DNA of 33,081 nucleotides from Verrucomicrobiota bacterium (GCA_029572555.1 JAKPVM010000036.1:1-33081); one strand, 5' to 3'; numbered from the stretch's first letter, positions 8,916-18,308 are shown. The notes: a model not told the origin generated them from the letters alone. Made by a program: numbers and translations.

Positions 8916-9635
8916 ATGAAGTATTTAGATAAAACATATCCGACTCCGGAAGAAAACCTCGCTTGCGATGAAATTTTGGTGAAATTATGTAGCGAGAATG
9001 ATGGCTTTGAGTGTTTAAGAGTATGGAAACCACAACAATATTTTGTCGTTATTGGATATAGTAATAAGGTGGAAGAAGAGGTCTTTTTGGAAAATTGCAA
9101 GGAACTAAATATCCCAATTTTTCGAAGAATAAGCGGTGGGGGTACTGTTTTACAGGGACCGGGTTGTTTAAACTATACATTGGTTTTAAGAATCGCCGAT
9201 AATAAAAATCTTGCCACGATACCGGACACAAACAGATATGTGATGAATAAAAACAGGACTGCACTTGCCCGAATGCTCGGAGAAAAGGTCAAGGTATCAG
9301 GGATAACAGATTTAACTATTGATGGGGAAAAATTTTCCGGAAATTCACAACGTCGTTTTAATGACTATGTGCTTTATCACGGTACTTTTTTGATAGATTT
9401 TGATTTATCAATAGTAGAAAAACTATTAAAAATCCCCAAAAGACAACCTTGTTATAGACAAAATAGAAGCCATCAGGATTTTTTGATGAACCTGCATATC
9501 CCAGAGCAAAACGTAAAAGATGTACTGCAACAAGAATGGAGTGCATTTGAAACCTTTCCAGAAATCAGTCCTCAATTATTATCAAAACTTATTGAAACAA
9601 AATATTCAAAAAATGAATGGAATTTAAGGTGTTAA
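8916..9635 (+). CDS. lplA: Lipoate-protein ligase A-like protein
   Basis: Member of the BPL/LplA/LipB catalytic fold, which attaches or transfers lipoyl or octanoyl groups to E2 and GcvH lysines. Seen motifs: RVWKPQQYFVVIGYSN (35-50), the substrate-loop signature RRISGGGTVLQGPGCLNY (70-87), TDLTIDGEKFSGNSQRR (131-147, with invariant Lys139), and LYHGTFLIDFD (153-163). The length of 239 is that of the compact LplA-N/LipM class; the C-terminal accessory domain of E. coli LplA is absent. The protein could therefore be a lipoate ligase lacking that domain, an octanoyltransferase of the LipM type, or require a separate partner. It is divergent from aceE by 120 bases, which fits a role in lipoylating the AceF subunit encoded next door. 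No lipA or lipB is seen in the window. Confidence 0.85.
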   Translation: MKYLDKTYPTPEENLACDEILVKLCSENDGFECLRVWKPQQYFVVIGYSNKVEEEVFLENCKELNIPIFRRISGGGTVLQGPGCLNYTLVLRIADNKNLATIPDTNRYVMNKNRTALARMLGEKVKVSGITDLTIDGEKFSGNSQRRFNDYVLYHGTFLIDFDLSIVEKLLKIPKRQPCYRQNRSHQDFLMNLHIPEQNVKDVLQQEWSAFETFPEISPQLLSKLIETKYSKNEWNLRC

Positions 9636-9683
9636 TATTTACAATTAGTCCGATGCGTACTGAAATTTATAAACCGAACCAAT

Positions 9684-10088
9684 ATGGAAAAGATTAAGGA
9701 TTTTTTTAGTTCAAATGATAAATTTGCTCGGGAGTGTGGCATTGAACTTCTCTCTGTGGAAGAAGGCAAGGCTGTTGCACGAATGTATGTTGATTCAAGG
9801 CATCATAACGGTGTAAACACTGCTCACGGAGGCGCTATATTTACACTTGGAGATTTTGCTTTTGCAACCGCTGCCAATTCTTATGGAACTGTGGCTGTGG
9901 CAATAAATGTTTCCATTTCTTATATGAAAGCGCACACGAAAGGTTACCTTTATGCCTATGCCACAGAACTCACAAAGAACCCCAAATTAGGTTGTTATAC
10001 AGTTGAAATAAAGAACGAAGCAAATGAACTTGTGGCAATCTTTCAAGGTATGGTTTATAGAAAAAAAGATTTATTGCCGATAACATAG
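9684..10088 (+). CDS. PaaI-type hotdog-fold thioesterase
   Basis: This 134-residue single hotdog domain belongs to the PaaI/4HBT family, which hydrolyses acyl- or aryl-CoA thioesters in the cytosol. The family signature NTAHGGAIFTLGDFAFA is at residues 45-61: His48-Gly-Gly binds the substrate carbonyl, and Asp57 is in the position of the PaaI catalytic acid. The later strands (VAINVSISYMKAHTKGYLYAYA, 72-93) and the closing QGMVYRK are typical. It begins 48 bases after the lipoate ligase on the same strand and may be cotranscribed with it. Its actual substrate cannot be read from the sequence; phenylacetyl-CoA-type aryl thioesters are known for PaaI, but no paa genes are nearby. Confidence 0.85.
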   Translation: MEKIKDFFSSNDKFARECGIELLSVEEGKAVARMYVDSRHHNGVNTAHGGAIFTLGDFAFATAANSYGTVAVAINVSISYMKAHTKGYLYAYATELTKNPKLGCYTVEIKNEANELVAIFQGMVYRKKDLLPIT

Positions 10089-10195
10089 AATTACCAAATT
10101 AAAAATCTATTTTTGCAGCTTAAAATCGCTGTAAGGATTTCAAATTATGCGATTTTATATTAAAGATGCTAATTTCAAGTATTAATATTAATTGC

Positions 10196-10769
10196 ATTAG
10201 AGTCTGTTGCACAAATTAATTCAACCATAAATAAACAAAGGATTTACAGGGATATTTTTATTTAACAGGGATAGACACGATAGACAGGATAGAGCAGAGA
10301 GTAGGAGATGGTTATAGGAACAGTGGACGGATAGAAAAAATCCGCAATCGCGGGTGATAGGATTGTAGCAAAACGATACAAATACATTATAAAACCCACG
10401 GCAGTGGGTGACAGAACCATTTGGTTTTTATTATCGGTGGTTGGTATTAAATTGTGGCTCTGTCCCTTTTCGAGGTTCTTCTCCTATTTTAATTTCTTTG
10501 CTACAAATCTGCCACTCCTGTTGGAGTTTTAATATGACGTCGGCATCACTGCTGATATGTCTAAATGTGGTGTCAGCATCCTTGCTGACAATTTTAGTAG
10601 TTGTAAACAAGGATGCTCCCACTACATTAATCAAAACCAATAAATCCATACACAAGATAAATAGGATTTTTTATTTTGTATATCCTGTCTATCCGTGTTA
10701 ATTATTTTGTTCCTTTTCCTATCCTATCTATCTTTGTCAATTTTTAGTATTTGTGCAACAGGCTCTAAT
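10196..10769. mobile_element. MITE-like non-coding element with 21-bp terminal inverted repeats
   Basis: The left end (10196-10216) and right end (10749-10769) are inverted copies of one 21-base sequence with one mismatch; the core is GAGYCTGTTGCACAAAT. Both cores are flanked by TA, as expected for transposons that duplicate a TA target (IS630/Tc1-like or related). The inside, about 530 bases, has no credible transposase; the longest open frames are low-complexity chance frames. Inside are a left arm with GGATNNACA-type repeats, a hairpin series (10340-10620), and a right arm carrying the same GGATNNACA-type repeats in inverted orientation. The element sits in the 708-base gap between the convergent ends of the thioesterase and the ABC permease, where insertion would be harmless. 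It is presumably moved in trans by a transposase elsewhere. Confidence 0.65.
10340..10620. repeat. Series of short tetraloop hairpins with differing stems
   Basis: At least five compact palindromes with 4-base loops are seen: ATCCGC/GCGGGT (10340-10355), ACCCAC/GTGGGT (10394-10409), ACTCC/GGAGT (10514-10527), TCGGCA/TGCTGA (10540-10555) and TGTCAGCA/TGCTGACA (10571-10590). A half-hairpin CAAGGATGCTCCC follows at 10608-10620. The stems differ in sequence while loop size is kept, and the last three centres are about 27-33 bases apart. A second set lies at 27552-27642, sharing a 30-base identical stretch with 10564-10593. Confidence 0.7.
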
Positions 10770-10796
10770 ACAAACATTTCATCTAAATAAACCGTA

Positions 10797-11639
10797 TTAC
10801 GATTTAATATCGCGGATGTGGAATCCTATCATTCCGATTATTAAGGTGGTTAAATTAAAGGTAAAAATAACTATCAAGGATTCAATAATTCTCATCCAAT
10901 TTACTGGTTGACCAAATACGCATATCCAGATTCTCAAGTGATGGATTAAAAAATATTGTCGGTAATCTTGCATAAACGGGAGATTTTCAAATACCAGATT
11001 GAGCAATAAAAAAGATAGACCAAGAATAGTTGCGGCAGCAGGCTTAACATTAAAACAACCGAACATAAAAGCGATTGTCATCATTGTAGCCGCATTGATT
11101 GAAAGAAAAATATGCGCAACCATATAAAGTTTTAAACCTGTAGCTGAATCAAACACGCTGAATATATGTTCAGGCTCTGGAATAAAAACAAACAGACCTC
11201 CCCAGGGAAACCATAGTCTTGCAAAAACCAGAGCCATTACCCCGAGCGAAATTACGAGAATAATTGAGAATATTACTCCGGCGCACCATTTGACTAAAAT
11301 TAACCTAAATCTTGAAATTGGTCGGGACAAAATCATCCGCAAAGTCCCATCTTCATATTCTTTTGCCACAAGGTCGCCACCCACAAGACAGGCATAAAGT
11401 GGCATTAGCATCGTTATTTGGGGAAACAACATTATGATTGCCACTGTTAAAGCAGAGATGAAGTCATAAATGGGGTATCCATTCAATTCTAAAATTTTTT
11501 CCAATCTCACACGCCAGTGAGAAAAATGAAAGGAAAGCAGCATAGCGTTTTGAGCCAGTAAAAAAGCGCCAAACCCGATATAGGTTCTTTTTTTCCCAAA
11601 CAGTTTTAGTAATTCGTTCCGTAGCTGAACTCTAAACAT
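10797..11639 (-). CDS. ABC-2-type transporter permease
   Basis: This 280-residue integral membrane protein has about six predicted transmembrane segments (near 17-37, 58-88, 110-137, 168-192, 200-217 and 245-272). The cytosolic loop DLVAKEYEDGTLRMILSRPISR (about 89-110) is the characteristic ABC-2 permease coupling segment, with the conserved E..GT...L..PI.R pattern. It is the last gene of a four-gene minus-strand cluster and starts 6 bases after the ATPase gene at 11646, so the two form one transporter. ABC-2 exporters of this class move drugs, polysaccharides or lipids, or act in gliding (GldF-like) and copper-related (NosY-like) systems. The substrate cannot be decided from sequence. The right end of the MITE-like element lies 27 bases beyond its stop codon. 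Confidence 0.88.
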   Translation of the reverse strand: MFRVQLRNELLKLFGKKRTYIGFGAFLLAQNAMLLSFHFSHWRVRLEKILELNGYPIYDFISALTVAIIMLFPQITMLMPLYACLVGGDLVAKEYEDGTLRMILSRPISRFRLILVKWCAGVIFSIILVISLGVMALVFARLWFPWGGLFVFIPEPEHIFSVFDSATGLKLYMVAHIFLSINAATMMTIAFMFGCFNVKPAAATILGLSFLLLNLVFENLPFMQDYRQYFLIHHLRIWICVFGQPVNWMRIIESLIVIFTFNLTTLIIGMIGFHIRDIKS

Positions 11640-11645
11640 ATAAAA

Positions 11646-12578
11646 CTAATTTGATTGAACAGTTAAATTGATATTTGTTTTTTCTTCTTTATGCATTAAC
11701 GAGAGATAAAAAGATTCAAGCGTCTCTTCATTCCGACAAAATTCTGAAACTTCAAAACCGTTGTGTATGAGAAATTTAAGTAATTCTGGCAGTTTAATAT
11801 TCGGTGAAGGCAAAATTAATGAGTCTCTGTATTCTTGAATTAGTCCATTGGTTTTTAGTAGGTCAACTGCTTTTTGAAAGTCATTAACTATGAGCCTATA
11901 CCAAATATATCTTTCTTTTATAAAGGAAAGTTTGCCGTCGAATATCAATTTCCCATTTTTCAATACAGCAATTCTGGAACATAATTGTTCAACTTCATTT
12001 AAAAAATGAGAGGATAAAAAGATTGTTAAACCGAGTTCATTATTTAGTCGAAGAATGGTATGGCGCATTTCGGCAATTCCTTCGGGGTCAAGTCCTTCAC
12101 CTGGTTCATCAAGAATTAATAAATCAGGATCCGGAAGCAAAGCCTGCGCAAGAGCCAGACGCATACGCATACCGTGAGAATAAGTTTTCACTTTCAGGTG
12201 TTCGCATCCAGTAAGCCCAACCCAATCAATAACCTCTTTAATTCGCTCTTGTGGCGTAGGCGCAGAATAATAGGAAAGAATTTCCAAATTTTTCCAGGCG
12301 CTTAAATACTCATAAAAGGCAGGGGTTTCAAAAATTGCTCCTACTTTTTTCAAGGCGTTTTCTCTCTCTGAGGCTATGTTACTCTTAAAAAGTTTAATTT
12401 CTCCCGAATCTGCCCAGACTTGACCGAGCATCATACCGATGATGGTGCTCTTACCGGCGCCGTTATGTCCAAGAAGCCCAAATATTTCACCATTTTGCAC
12501 GGAAAATGACACATCATTTACTGCAACTCTTTTACCGAATTTTTTGCAAACATTGTTTATTTCAATCAAGGTTCCCAT
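11646..12578 (-). CDS. ABC transporter ATP-binding protein (DrrA/CcmA class)
   Basis: This is the nucleotide-binding subunit of the exporter with the downstream permease. Walker A is GHNGAGKST (37-45), the signature is [15 protein letters not shown] (133-147; the usual LSGGQ is replaced by SHGM, common in DrrA-type proteins), Walker B is LLILDEP (153-159) and the switch histidine is His191 in [13 protein letters not shown]. The length of 310 includes a C-terminal domain (about 220-300) typical of this class. Its start overlaps the end of the prepilin-like gene by 13 bases, and a GGAGG lies 10 bases ahead of the ATG inside that gene, so translation is likely coupled. The overlap makes the transporter part of the same transcript as the prepilin-like and membrane proteins. 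Confidence 0.93.
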   Translation of the reverse strand: MGTLIEINNVCKKFGKRVAVNDVSFSVQNGEIFGLLGHNGAGKSTIIGMMLGQVWADSGEIKLFKSNIASERENALKKVGAIFETPAFYEYLSAWKNLEILSYYSAPTPQERIKEVIDWVGLTGCEHLKVKTYSHGMRMRLALAQALLPDPDLLILDEPGEGLDPEGIAEMRHTILRLNNELGLTIFLSSHFLNEVEQLCSRIAVLKNGKLIFDGKLSFIKERYIWYRLIVNDFQKAVDLLKTNGLIQEYRDSLILPSPNIKLPELLKFLIHNGFEVSEFCRNEETLESFYLSLMHKEEKTNINLTVQSN

Positions 12579-13216
12579 TGAATTTGTCCCTCCAGAACAA
12601 ACAAGTTTTTGATATGCCCATCGGCATAAAGGAAGTTTTGTGCTTTTTTCTCACCTCGGGCGATATGAAATTTTTCTTTATCAAACATAAGCGGAACCTG
12701 ATGGGGTTGGAAAGGTATGCCAAGCATATTTAAATTATCTGCATTTTGCCCGTTTAAAAGGCTATTCCATCCATAACTACTACCGGTTTTTGCAAAAATA
12801 TCCTGGTTATCAGAAGGACATTTTAGTGCCATTTTATTTCCTAAATGATTAGAAAGCACTATATCCACGCCATAATTACGATTTGAAAACGAGTTCCCAG
12901 CATCTACTGGAATGTCAAAAATGTAAGGCATCTTATTTTCGTTGTCCTGCACATACATTTGTAGCGCTAATCCAATCTGCCTTAAATTGCTCATACAGGC
13001 AGTCGCTTTTCCACTCTCCTTTGCGCGAGAAATTGCTGGTAGCAACAAACCCGCAAGAATTGCAATTATTGCTATAACTACAAGCAATTCAATTAAAGTG
13101 AAGGCAGAACAGTGGATTGATTTACTATGGATAAAAGGCGGTATTCGTTTTATATCAGCGAATTTATCCATTACCCCTTTTTTCAATTTTTCCAGCATTT
13201 TATTAGCCTCGTTCAT
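12566..13216 (-). CDS. Type II secretion/prepilin-like protein with H-X9-DG-type C-terminus
   Basis: The prepilin N-terminal methylation signal [20 protein letters not shown] is at about 37-56 (cleavage before Phe39, Glu at +5), preceded by an unusually long leader of about 38 residues. The rest is a globular pseudopilin-type domain: [25 protein letters not shown] (about 73-97), [16 protein letters not shown], and near the end [12 protein letters not shown]. The last motif resembles the processing-associated DGH motif of the large pseudopilin-like families expanded in Lentisphaerae, Planctomycetes and Verrucomicrobia, though the usual His ahead of it is not in the standard place. It overlaps the upstream gene by 4 bases (ATGA) and the downstream ATPase by 13. 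It is presumably anchored in the inner membrane and facing the periplasm; its job in an ABC operon is unknown. Confidence 0.88.
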   Translation of the reverse strand: MNEANKMLEKLKKGVMDKFADIKRIPPFIHSKSIHCSAFTLIELLVVIAIIAILAGLLLPAISRAKESGKATACMSNLRQIGLALQMYVQDNENKMPYIFDIPVDAGNSFSNRNYGVDIVLSNHLGNKMALKCPSDNQDIFAKTGSSYGWNSLLNGQNADNLNMLGIPFQPHQVPLMFDKEKFHIARGEKKAQNFLYADGHIKNLFVLEGQIQWEP

Positions 13217-13842
13217 CTTAATCCTCTTCCTCTTTCCATCAGCCTCTGAATTTCCTCAAGAACCGGGGCAAGTTCGGCTTTTGACTGAGCGGAACTTTCA
13301 TTATAAAATGTTTTCAAGCCTAAAACCCTTACCTTCTGTTCAAGTTCCGGACTTATTACAGGAGCGTTTGTTCCCCAATTTTGTCGAGCAAATTTATCAC
13401 GAGGATTTTCAGCCGCCATTGTTTCCTGGGCTTCTTTCAATCTTCTTAACGCATCATTGATTATTTTTTTCCTTCGTTCTTCAGGTAATTTTTCAAAAGA
13501 CTCCATCATTTGTTTGAACCCAGCTGGCAATGTTTTTTCAATAAAATCTTCTTTTTCTTTGTCTGTCATCTGCTCAAATAAACGTCGCCATTCGTTCTCA
13601 AGCCTCATCCTTCGTCTATCTTCATACTGGAGGGAATTGAGCATATCGGCTAATTTATCCAAAGCGCGACTCCGTTCTTGTAAAGATAACTTATTCAAAT
13701 CCGTTGTAATGATATAGTGTGACACTTTTGATGGGGTAACCTTATAAACTTCAACGATTTTAAATCCTGCAAAGGCAACAATCCAAACAAATAGAATAAA
13801 TACTAATGCCCAGACAAAAAATCTTTTTTGCTCATTAACCAT
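13213..13842 (-). CDS. Membrane-anchored helical protein of unknown function
   Basis: No family recognised. The 209-residue protein has one N-terminal membrane segment (about 8-31, [20 protein letters not shown]), short basic cytosolic residues before it, and a long charged region likely to be alpha-helical and periplasmic. In that region Leu/Arg/Glu-rich helices (about 55-150) include [24 protein letters not shown]-like acidic stretches and [18 protein letters not shown]. It is first in the four-gene cluster and overlaps the prepilin-like gene by 4 bases, so it is probably made together with that protein and the ABC exporter. The repeated R/K..L pattern resembles adaptor or scaffold helices, but no function is claimed. 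The start lacks a Shine-Dalgarno. Confidence 0.7.
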   Translation of the reverse strand: MVNEQKRFFVWALVFILFVWIVAFAGFKIVEVYKVTPSKVSHYIITTDLNKLSLQERSRALDKLADMLNSLQYEDRRRMRLENEWRRLFEQMTDKEKEDFIEKTLPAGFKQMMESFEKLPEERRKKIINDALRRLKEAQETMAAENPRDKFARQNWGTNAPVISPELEQKVRVLGLKTFYNESSAQSKAELAPVLEEIQRLMERGRGLR

Positions 13843-13937
13843 ACTGAAAATAAATTATCACACTTCAAAATTAGATTAAAATAATTAAGTTTTGTTGAAT
13901 ATTGAACGTTTTTTAATAGAAATTTACAATATTTCTT

Positions 13938-13966
13938 GGTTTTAATATGCTGACGGCGTCAGTTTT
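13938..13966. repeat. Short hairpin with flank shared with the 10.5 kb hairpin series
   Basis: CTGAC (13950-13954) and GTCAG (13958-13962) form a perfect 5-bp stem with a 3-base loop. The 11 bases just before it, GTTTTAATATG, also precede the hairpin at 10540-10555. The site lies between divergent genes, about 28 bases ahead of the 13990 start codon, and may be a solitary member of the same hairpin family or a regulator site. Confidence 0.4.
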
Positions 13967-13989
13967 AAATAATTAACGCTTAAGCAACG

Positions 13990-16878
13990 ATGGATTATTT
14001 ACAAAATATATTAAAAAATGTGAATTGTTCTGTGTTATTTGACAATTTCACTCGACGACTATATTCAACAGATGCATCAATTTACGAAATAGTGCCGTCG
14101 GGAGTTGCCTTTCCAAAAAACAAATATGAACTTTCATCATTAATAAAAGCCATAGATGAACACTCTATCCCCGTAACGGCGCGCGGCGCAGGTAGTGGAC
14201 TTACTGGTAGCGCAATTGGAGAAGGCATAGTCATTGACCTTTCGCGCCATTTCAAAAATATTTCTCAAATTGATATTGAAAAACGCACAATAAGGGTTGG
14301 CGCTGGCGTTGTCCTTGATACACTAAATAAATCCCTAAAGCCATACGGATTATGTTTTGCGCCAGATGTTGCAACAAGTTCTCGCGCTACGATTGGCGGT
14401 ATGATTGCAAACAATTCATCCGGCGCTCGCGCGCCATTTTATGGTACAACTGACAATCATATCCTATCCGTTGAATTGGTAATGCCAGATGGGGAAATTG
14501 TTGATTTAAAAACAAATGCGACAAAATTGAAACGGCTGCACGATACCGCAAAAGATTTGGTTCTTAAAAATTGCGATTTGATAAAAGAAAGATTGCCTTC
14601 TGATTTAGTAAAACGATTACCGGGTTATGGTTTATACCCATTCTTAAACGACACTGAAAATTTGAGCCATTTAATATGCGGGAGTGAAGGAACTCTTGCG
14701 CTGATAACTGAAGCGGAACTAAAACTTGTACCATTACCTTCAAAAAAGGGGATTGGTTTAGTTTTCTTCAATAGCATTAAGGAAGCAATGCAGGCGACCG
14801 TCAAACTGCTTGATTTAAAACCAGTTGCAATTGAAAATGTTGATTCAATGCTGTTTAATCAAACGCGTGGACAGCCACAGTTTAAAAAGGCAAGGGATTT
14901 ACTCGAACTGGACAGCAAACCGTGCGAGTCCATTTTAATCGTTGAGTTTTATAACGATAATATTGATGAAAGGCTTCAAATTCTTAAGAACTTAAACTTT
15001 GGTGTTAGAAGTCTAATTCTAACTGATGAATCTTTGATGAATCTTGTGTGGGGATTAAGAAAAGCCGGTCTTTCACTCCTTACAGGATGTAAAGGCCAAG
15101 CAAAACCAGTAACAGGAATTGAGGATGTTGCCGTTCCACCTTCAAAACTGCCCGAATATGTTGATGCGATTGAGTCGGTCTTTAAACCGCTAAACCTCAA
15201 AGTATGTTATTATGGGCATGCTGCCTCGGGTTGTCTTCATATCAGGCCCGTCCTCGATTTAAGAAATGAAGTTGACCGAAAAAAATTTAGAAAAATAACC
15301 GATGAAGTCGCTCGCATAGTAAAGCAATTTAAAGGCTCTCTTGCCTCTGAACACGGCGTCGGAATTGCCAGGACTGAATATCTGGAATCACAGGTCGGTA
15401 AAGAACTCGTTGAAATAATGAAGGAAATAAAGACTTCATTTGATCCGAAAAACTTATTTAATCCCGGTAAGATTATTGATGATGGACGTTATAAGATTGA
15501 CACTAACTTGCGATTAGGTAACGGATACGAAATAAAACTCCCGTTTGAAACCGTTTTAAAATTCAGGAAAAAAGATGAATCGTTTATAGCAAACCTCGAA
15601 CAATGCAACGGTTGTGGTGGATGCAGAAAAGAGACGCCAACAATGTGCCCTACATTTTTGGCAACTGGAGACGAGGCAATGTCCACTCGCGGGCGAGCAA
15701 ATATTATTCGCGCAGCGCTTGATATTAGAAATATTTCAAGCCCAGCCCAAGTTGGTTTTTCAGAACTTTCATCAGTCCTTGCCAGTTGTCTATCCTGCAA
15801 AGCCTGTTCTACCGAATGCGAATCAAACGTGAATATGGCTTTGCTAAAAGCCGAATTATTGAACGGTAAACATCAACTTGAAGGCGTTCCTTTGCAAGCG
15901 AGGATCTTTGGATATGTTGATATTTTCGCAAAGTATGCGTCGCATTTTCCAAAACTTTCAAATCTTGTTTTAAATTTACAACCTATTAGATGGCTGCTCT
16001 TAAAATTCGCAGATATAACAGACAAACGTCCATTACCTTATTTTTCAACATATACATTTAAAAAATGGTTTACCAGCCGCGTAAACAAAGAAGCAGTGAA
16101 ACTTAACAAAAGTGTAATTCTTTGGGACGATACATTCGTTAATTATTATGAACCGGAAATTGGTATTTCAGCTGTAGGAGTGTTAGAAATGCTGGGCTAT
16201 CAAGTGCTTGTTTTAAGAGATAGAAAATGTTGCGGACGCCCTGCATTCAGTCAAGGATTACTGAGACGCGCAGCAAAATTAGGCGAGCATAACCTCTCTC
16301 TCCTTTCCGAAAATAAAAATGACGGCGCTTATTTCATTTCAAAAGATGGAGAAACCTTTTTAACAACACTGGAAATTGACACTATACCCATCATATTCCT
16401 TGAACCATCATGCTATTCAATGTTCGTTGAAGATTATTTAGAATTAGGAATAAAAAACGCAGAAACAATAGCGAAAAGATGTTATTTGTTTGAAGAATTT
16501 ATCGATAACTTAATAAAGGAAAACAGATTTAGCGCAAAAATTAAACCATTAAACCAATCTGTCTCGATACATATTCATTGCCATATAAAGTCCAGATTTA
16601 ATTCTGAATTTGTAAAACGTGTAGCAACCGTTGCAACTACGGCAAAGGTCTCTATTATGGATACTGCTTGTTGCGGAATGGCTGGGGCGTTTGGCGCAAC
16701 AGAATCTAAATATGAACTTTCGCGACAGGTCGGTATGTTAATGGCAAAAATGATTCAATCGCAACCTTCGGATTCTGTAATCGTTGCTCACGGTACAAGT
16801 TGCCGACAACAGATTGAGCACTTAACCGGGAAAAAGGCTCTTCATACAGCGCAATTATTATCAAAAGCAATAAAATAA
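13990..16878 (+). CDS. FAD-linked oxidase fused to Fe-S/CCG reductase domains (D-lactate or glycolate dehydrogenase-like)
   Basis: The 962 residues combine a GlcD-like flavoprotein with a GlpC-like iron-sulfur part. The FAD-binding type 4 domain (about 20-250) includes VTARGAGSGLTGSAIGEG and GGMIANNSSGARAPFYGTT. The oxidase C-terminal domain (about 255-500) has YYGHAASGCLHIRPV and ends in SEHGVGIARTEYLE...FDPKNLFNPGKI. Two 4Fe-4S clusters follow: Cys539/542/545/553 and Cys600/603/606/610. Two CCG domains complete it, with Cys747-Cys748-Gly and Cys894-Cys895-Gly, ligands of non-cubane clusters in heterodisulfide-reductase-like proteins. Known relatives oxidise D-lactate, D-2-hydroxyglutarate or glycolate and feed electrons to quinone or another carrier. 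The substrate is not decided here. Its stop codon directly abuts the stop of the convergent oxidoreductase gene, with no spacer. Products such as pyruvate would feed the nearby PDH. Confidence 0.93.
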   Translation: MDYLQNILKNVNCSVLFDNFTRRLYSTDASIYEIVPSGVAFPKNKYELSSLIKAIDEHSIPVTARGAGSGLTGSAIGEGIVIDLSRHFKNISQIDIEKRTIRVGAGVVLDTLNKSLKPYGLCFAPDVATSSRATIGGMIANNSSGARAPFYGTTDNHILSVELVMPDGEIVDLKTNATKLKRLHDTAKDLVLKNCDLIKERLPSDLVKRLPGYGLYPFLNDTENLSHLICGSEGTLALITEAELKLVPLPSKKGIGLVFFNSIKEAMQATVKLLDLKPVAIENVDSMLFNQTRGQPQFKKARDLLELDSKPCESILIVEFYNDNIDERLQILKNLNFGVRSLILTDESLMNLVWGLRKAGLSLLTGCKGQAKPVTGIEDVAVPPSKLPEYVDAIESVFKPLNLKVCYYGHAASGCLHIRPVLDLRNEVDRKKFRKITDEVARIVKQFKGSLASEHGVGIARTEYLESQVGKELVEIMKEIKTSFDPKNLFNPGKIIDDGRYKIDTNLRLGNGYEIKLPFETVLKFRKKDESFIANLEQCNGCGGCRKETPTMCPTFLATGDEAMSTRGRANIIRAALDIRNISSPAQVGFSELSSVLASCLSCKACSTECESNVNMALLKAELLNGKHQLEGVPLQARIFGYVDIFAKYASHFPKLSNLVLNLQPIRWLLLKFADITDKRPLPYFSTYTFKKWFTSRVNKEAVKLNKSVILWDDTFVNYYEPEIGISAVGVLEMLGYQVLVLRDRKCCGRPAFSQGLLRRAAKLGEHNLSLLSENKNDGAYFISKDGETFLTTLEIDTIPIIFLEPSCYSMFVEDYLELGIKNAETIAKRCYLFEEFIDNLIKENRFSAKIKPLNQSVSIHIHCHIKSRFNSEFVKRVATVATTAKVSIMDTACCGMAGAFGATESKYELSRQVGMLMAKMIQSQPSDSVIVAHGTSCRQQIEHLTGKKALHTAQLLSKAIK

Positions 16879-18174
16879 TTATACAACTGGTTTCCAACCT
16901 TTTCTGTAATCTCTGGACCAGTATTGCATAGCCTCCCTATCGTTTAGAATAATATGCTTTTCTGGCGAAAAATTAATCGTTCTCCCAAGCCGCCATGCAA
17001 TATTTCCAAGATGACACATCAAAGTGCTCTTTTGGCATTCTTCAACCGCGGAATTTGGTTTCTTTCCTGTCCGTATGCAATCAAGGAAATTCATAATATG
17101 ATTTTTTTCTCCACCCTCGCCTGTTTTCTGTTCTACTAATGTACCTTTTGCATCATAAAGTTTATATCCATTACCATCATTAACCATTGTCCCTTCTGTG
17201 CCAAAGAAAGAAACAAACGGCAATTTTTCTGCTCGGCGCGGAAGGCAACTACTATGTTCCCATGTGATTAAACTATTGCCAAAATCATACATTGCAACGC
17301 CCGTATCTGGCGTTTCCTGGTCGTCCTTGAAGTGATACCTTCCGCCACCGTAAGTTATGCGAACCGGCAAATCAACGCCCATCCCCCATCGTGCCAAATC
17401 AATCCCATGTATCCCATTATTGCCAAGTTCGCCATTTCCCCAGTGCCATCGCCAGTGCCAATTATAATGAACAAGATTGTCAACATACGGTCGTTCAGGT
17501 GCAGGTCCTTGCCACAAGGAATAATCTAATGTTTCAGGAACGGGAACAACCTTACCTATACCAATTGAACCACGCGCATTTGTATAATAACATCTTGCTG
17601 TGAGCACTTTTCCAATTGCACCTGATTTTAATTTCTCAACCATTTCAATCAAAGCCACCCAACTTCTCCTTTGATTTCCCATCTGAACTATGCGCTTATA
17701 TTTTTTTGATGCCTCTACAAGCAACTCTCCTTCTCGGGGGTTCTGGCTCGAAGGTTTTTCAACATAAATATGCTTGCCTGCTGAACAACCAAGAATTGCC
17801 GCAGGCGCATGCCAGTGGTTGGGAGCAGCAATAAACAGGGCATCGACAGATTTATCTTCAAGAACCTTTCTGACATCTTTGACTTTTTCAGGCTGTTTTA
17901 TATCGGGTTTTGAGGCTATGATTTTTTCTGCGCCCGGAAAACGGCGCGAATCAACATCACAAATATACGCAATTCTTACATTCGGTATATTAATCAATGC
18001 GCGAATATGGTCACAACCCCTGCCAAGCCCCATAACCGCAACAACAATAGTATCAGAAGGACTTTCAGCGGCGTTTAATCTAATTGCTGGAAAAATGGCA
18101 GTTGTGGTAATTAAGGCTGTTGAATTTTTTAAAAACTGACGACGACTTGTCATTATTTCAACTGTTTTTTTCAT
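16879..18174 (-). CDS. Gfo/Idh/MocA-family oxidoreductase with Tat signal
   Basis: The 431-residue exported oxidoreductase begins with a twin-arginine signal, TSRRQFLKNS (residues 9-18), a hydrophobic stretch, and a likely cleavage after LNA (about 33-36). Met8 (position 18153) is an equally good start, giving a more usual length ahead of the RR motif. The Rossmann NAD(P)-binding fold starts at about 43 (IVVAVMGLGRGCDH), with the family motif EKP at 139-141 and the catalytic-type block GIDLARWGMG (about 240-249). The closing sequence, with REAMQYWSRDYRKGWKPV, is typical of the large planctomycete/lentisphaeral set of Tat-exported members. These act on sugars, sugar acids or derivatives; one subgroup are NAD-dependent glycosidases. 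The substrate is unknown. It is divergent from cstA and convergent with the flavo-iron-sulfur fusion, without a spacer. Confidence 0.92.
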   Translation of the reverse strand: MKKTVEIMTSRRQFLKNSTALITTTAIFPAIRLNAAESPSDTIVVAVMGLGRGCDHIRALINIPNVRIAYICDVDSRRFPGAEKIIASKPDIKQPEKVKDVRKVLEDKSVDALFIAAPNHWHAPAAILGCSAGKHIYVEKPSSQNPREGELLVEASKKYKRIVQMGNQRRSWVALIEMVEKLKSGAIGKVLTARCYYTNARGSIGIGKVVPVPETLDYSLWQGPAPERPYVDNLVHYNWHWRWHWGNGELGNNGIHGIDLARWGMGVDLPVRITYGGGRYHFKDDQETPDTGVAMYDFGNSLITWEHSSCLPRRAEKLPFVSFFGTEGTMVNDGNGYKLYDAKGTLVEQKTGEGGEKNHIMNFLDCIRTGKKPNSAVEECQKSTLMCHLGNIAWRLGRTINFSPEKHIILNDREAMQYWSRDYRKGWKPVV

Positions 18175-18308
18175 ATTAATAACAATATTATTTAAATCGT
18201 ATTATGTAAATTATTAATACGACTTTAACTAAATAAATTTTAAGTTGAAATATACAGTGGAATTATTTTAACAATATATAAAGTTTTGTTCAAATATAAG
18301 GGTTTACA

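Noticed and set aside
10340-10620. CRISPR array
   Set aside because: Stems differ in sequence from unit to unit, there are no identical direct repeats with spacers, and no cas genes are present.
10408-10701. Transposase fragment inside the MITE-like element
   Set aside because: Frames of 97 and 74 codons show no DDE or HUH motifs and consist of repeat sequence.
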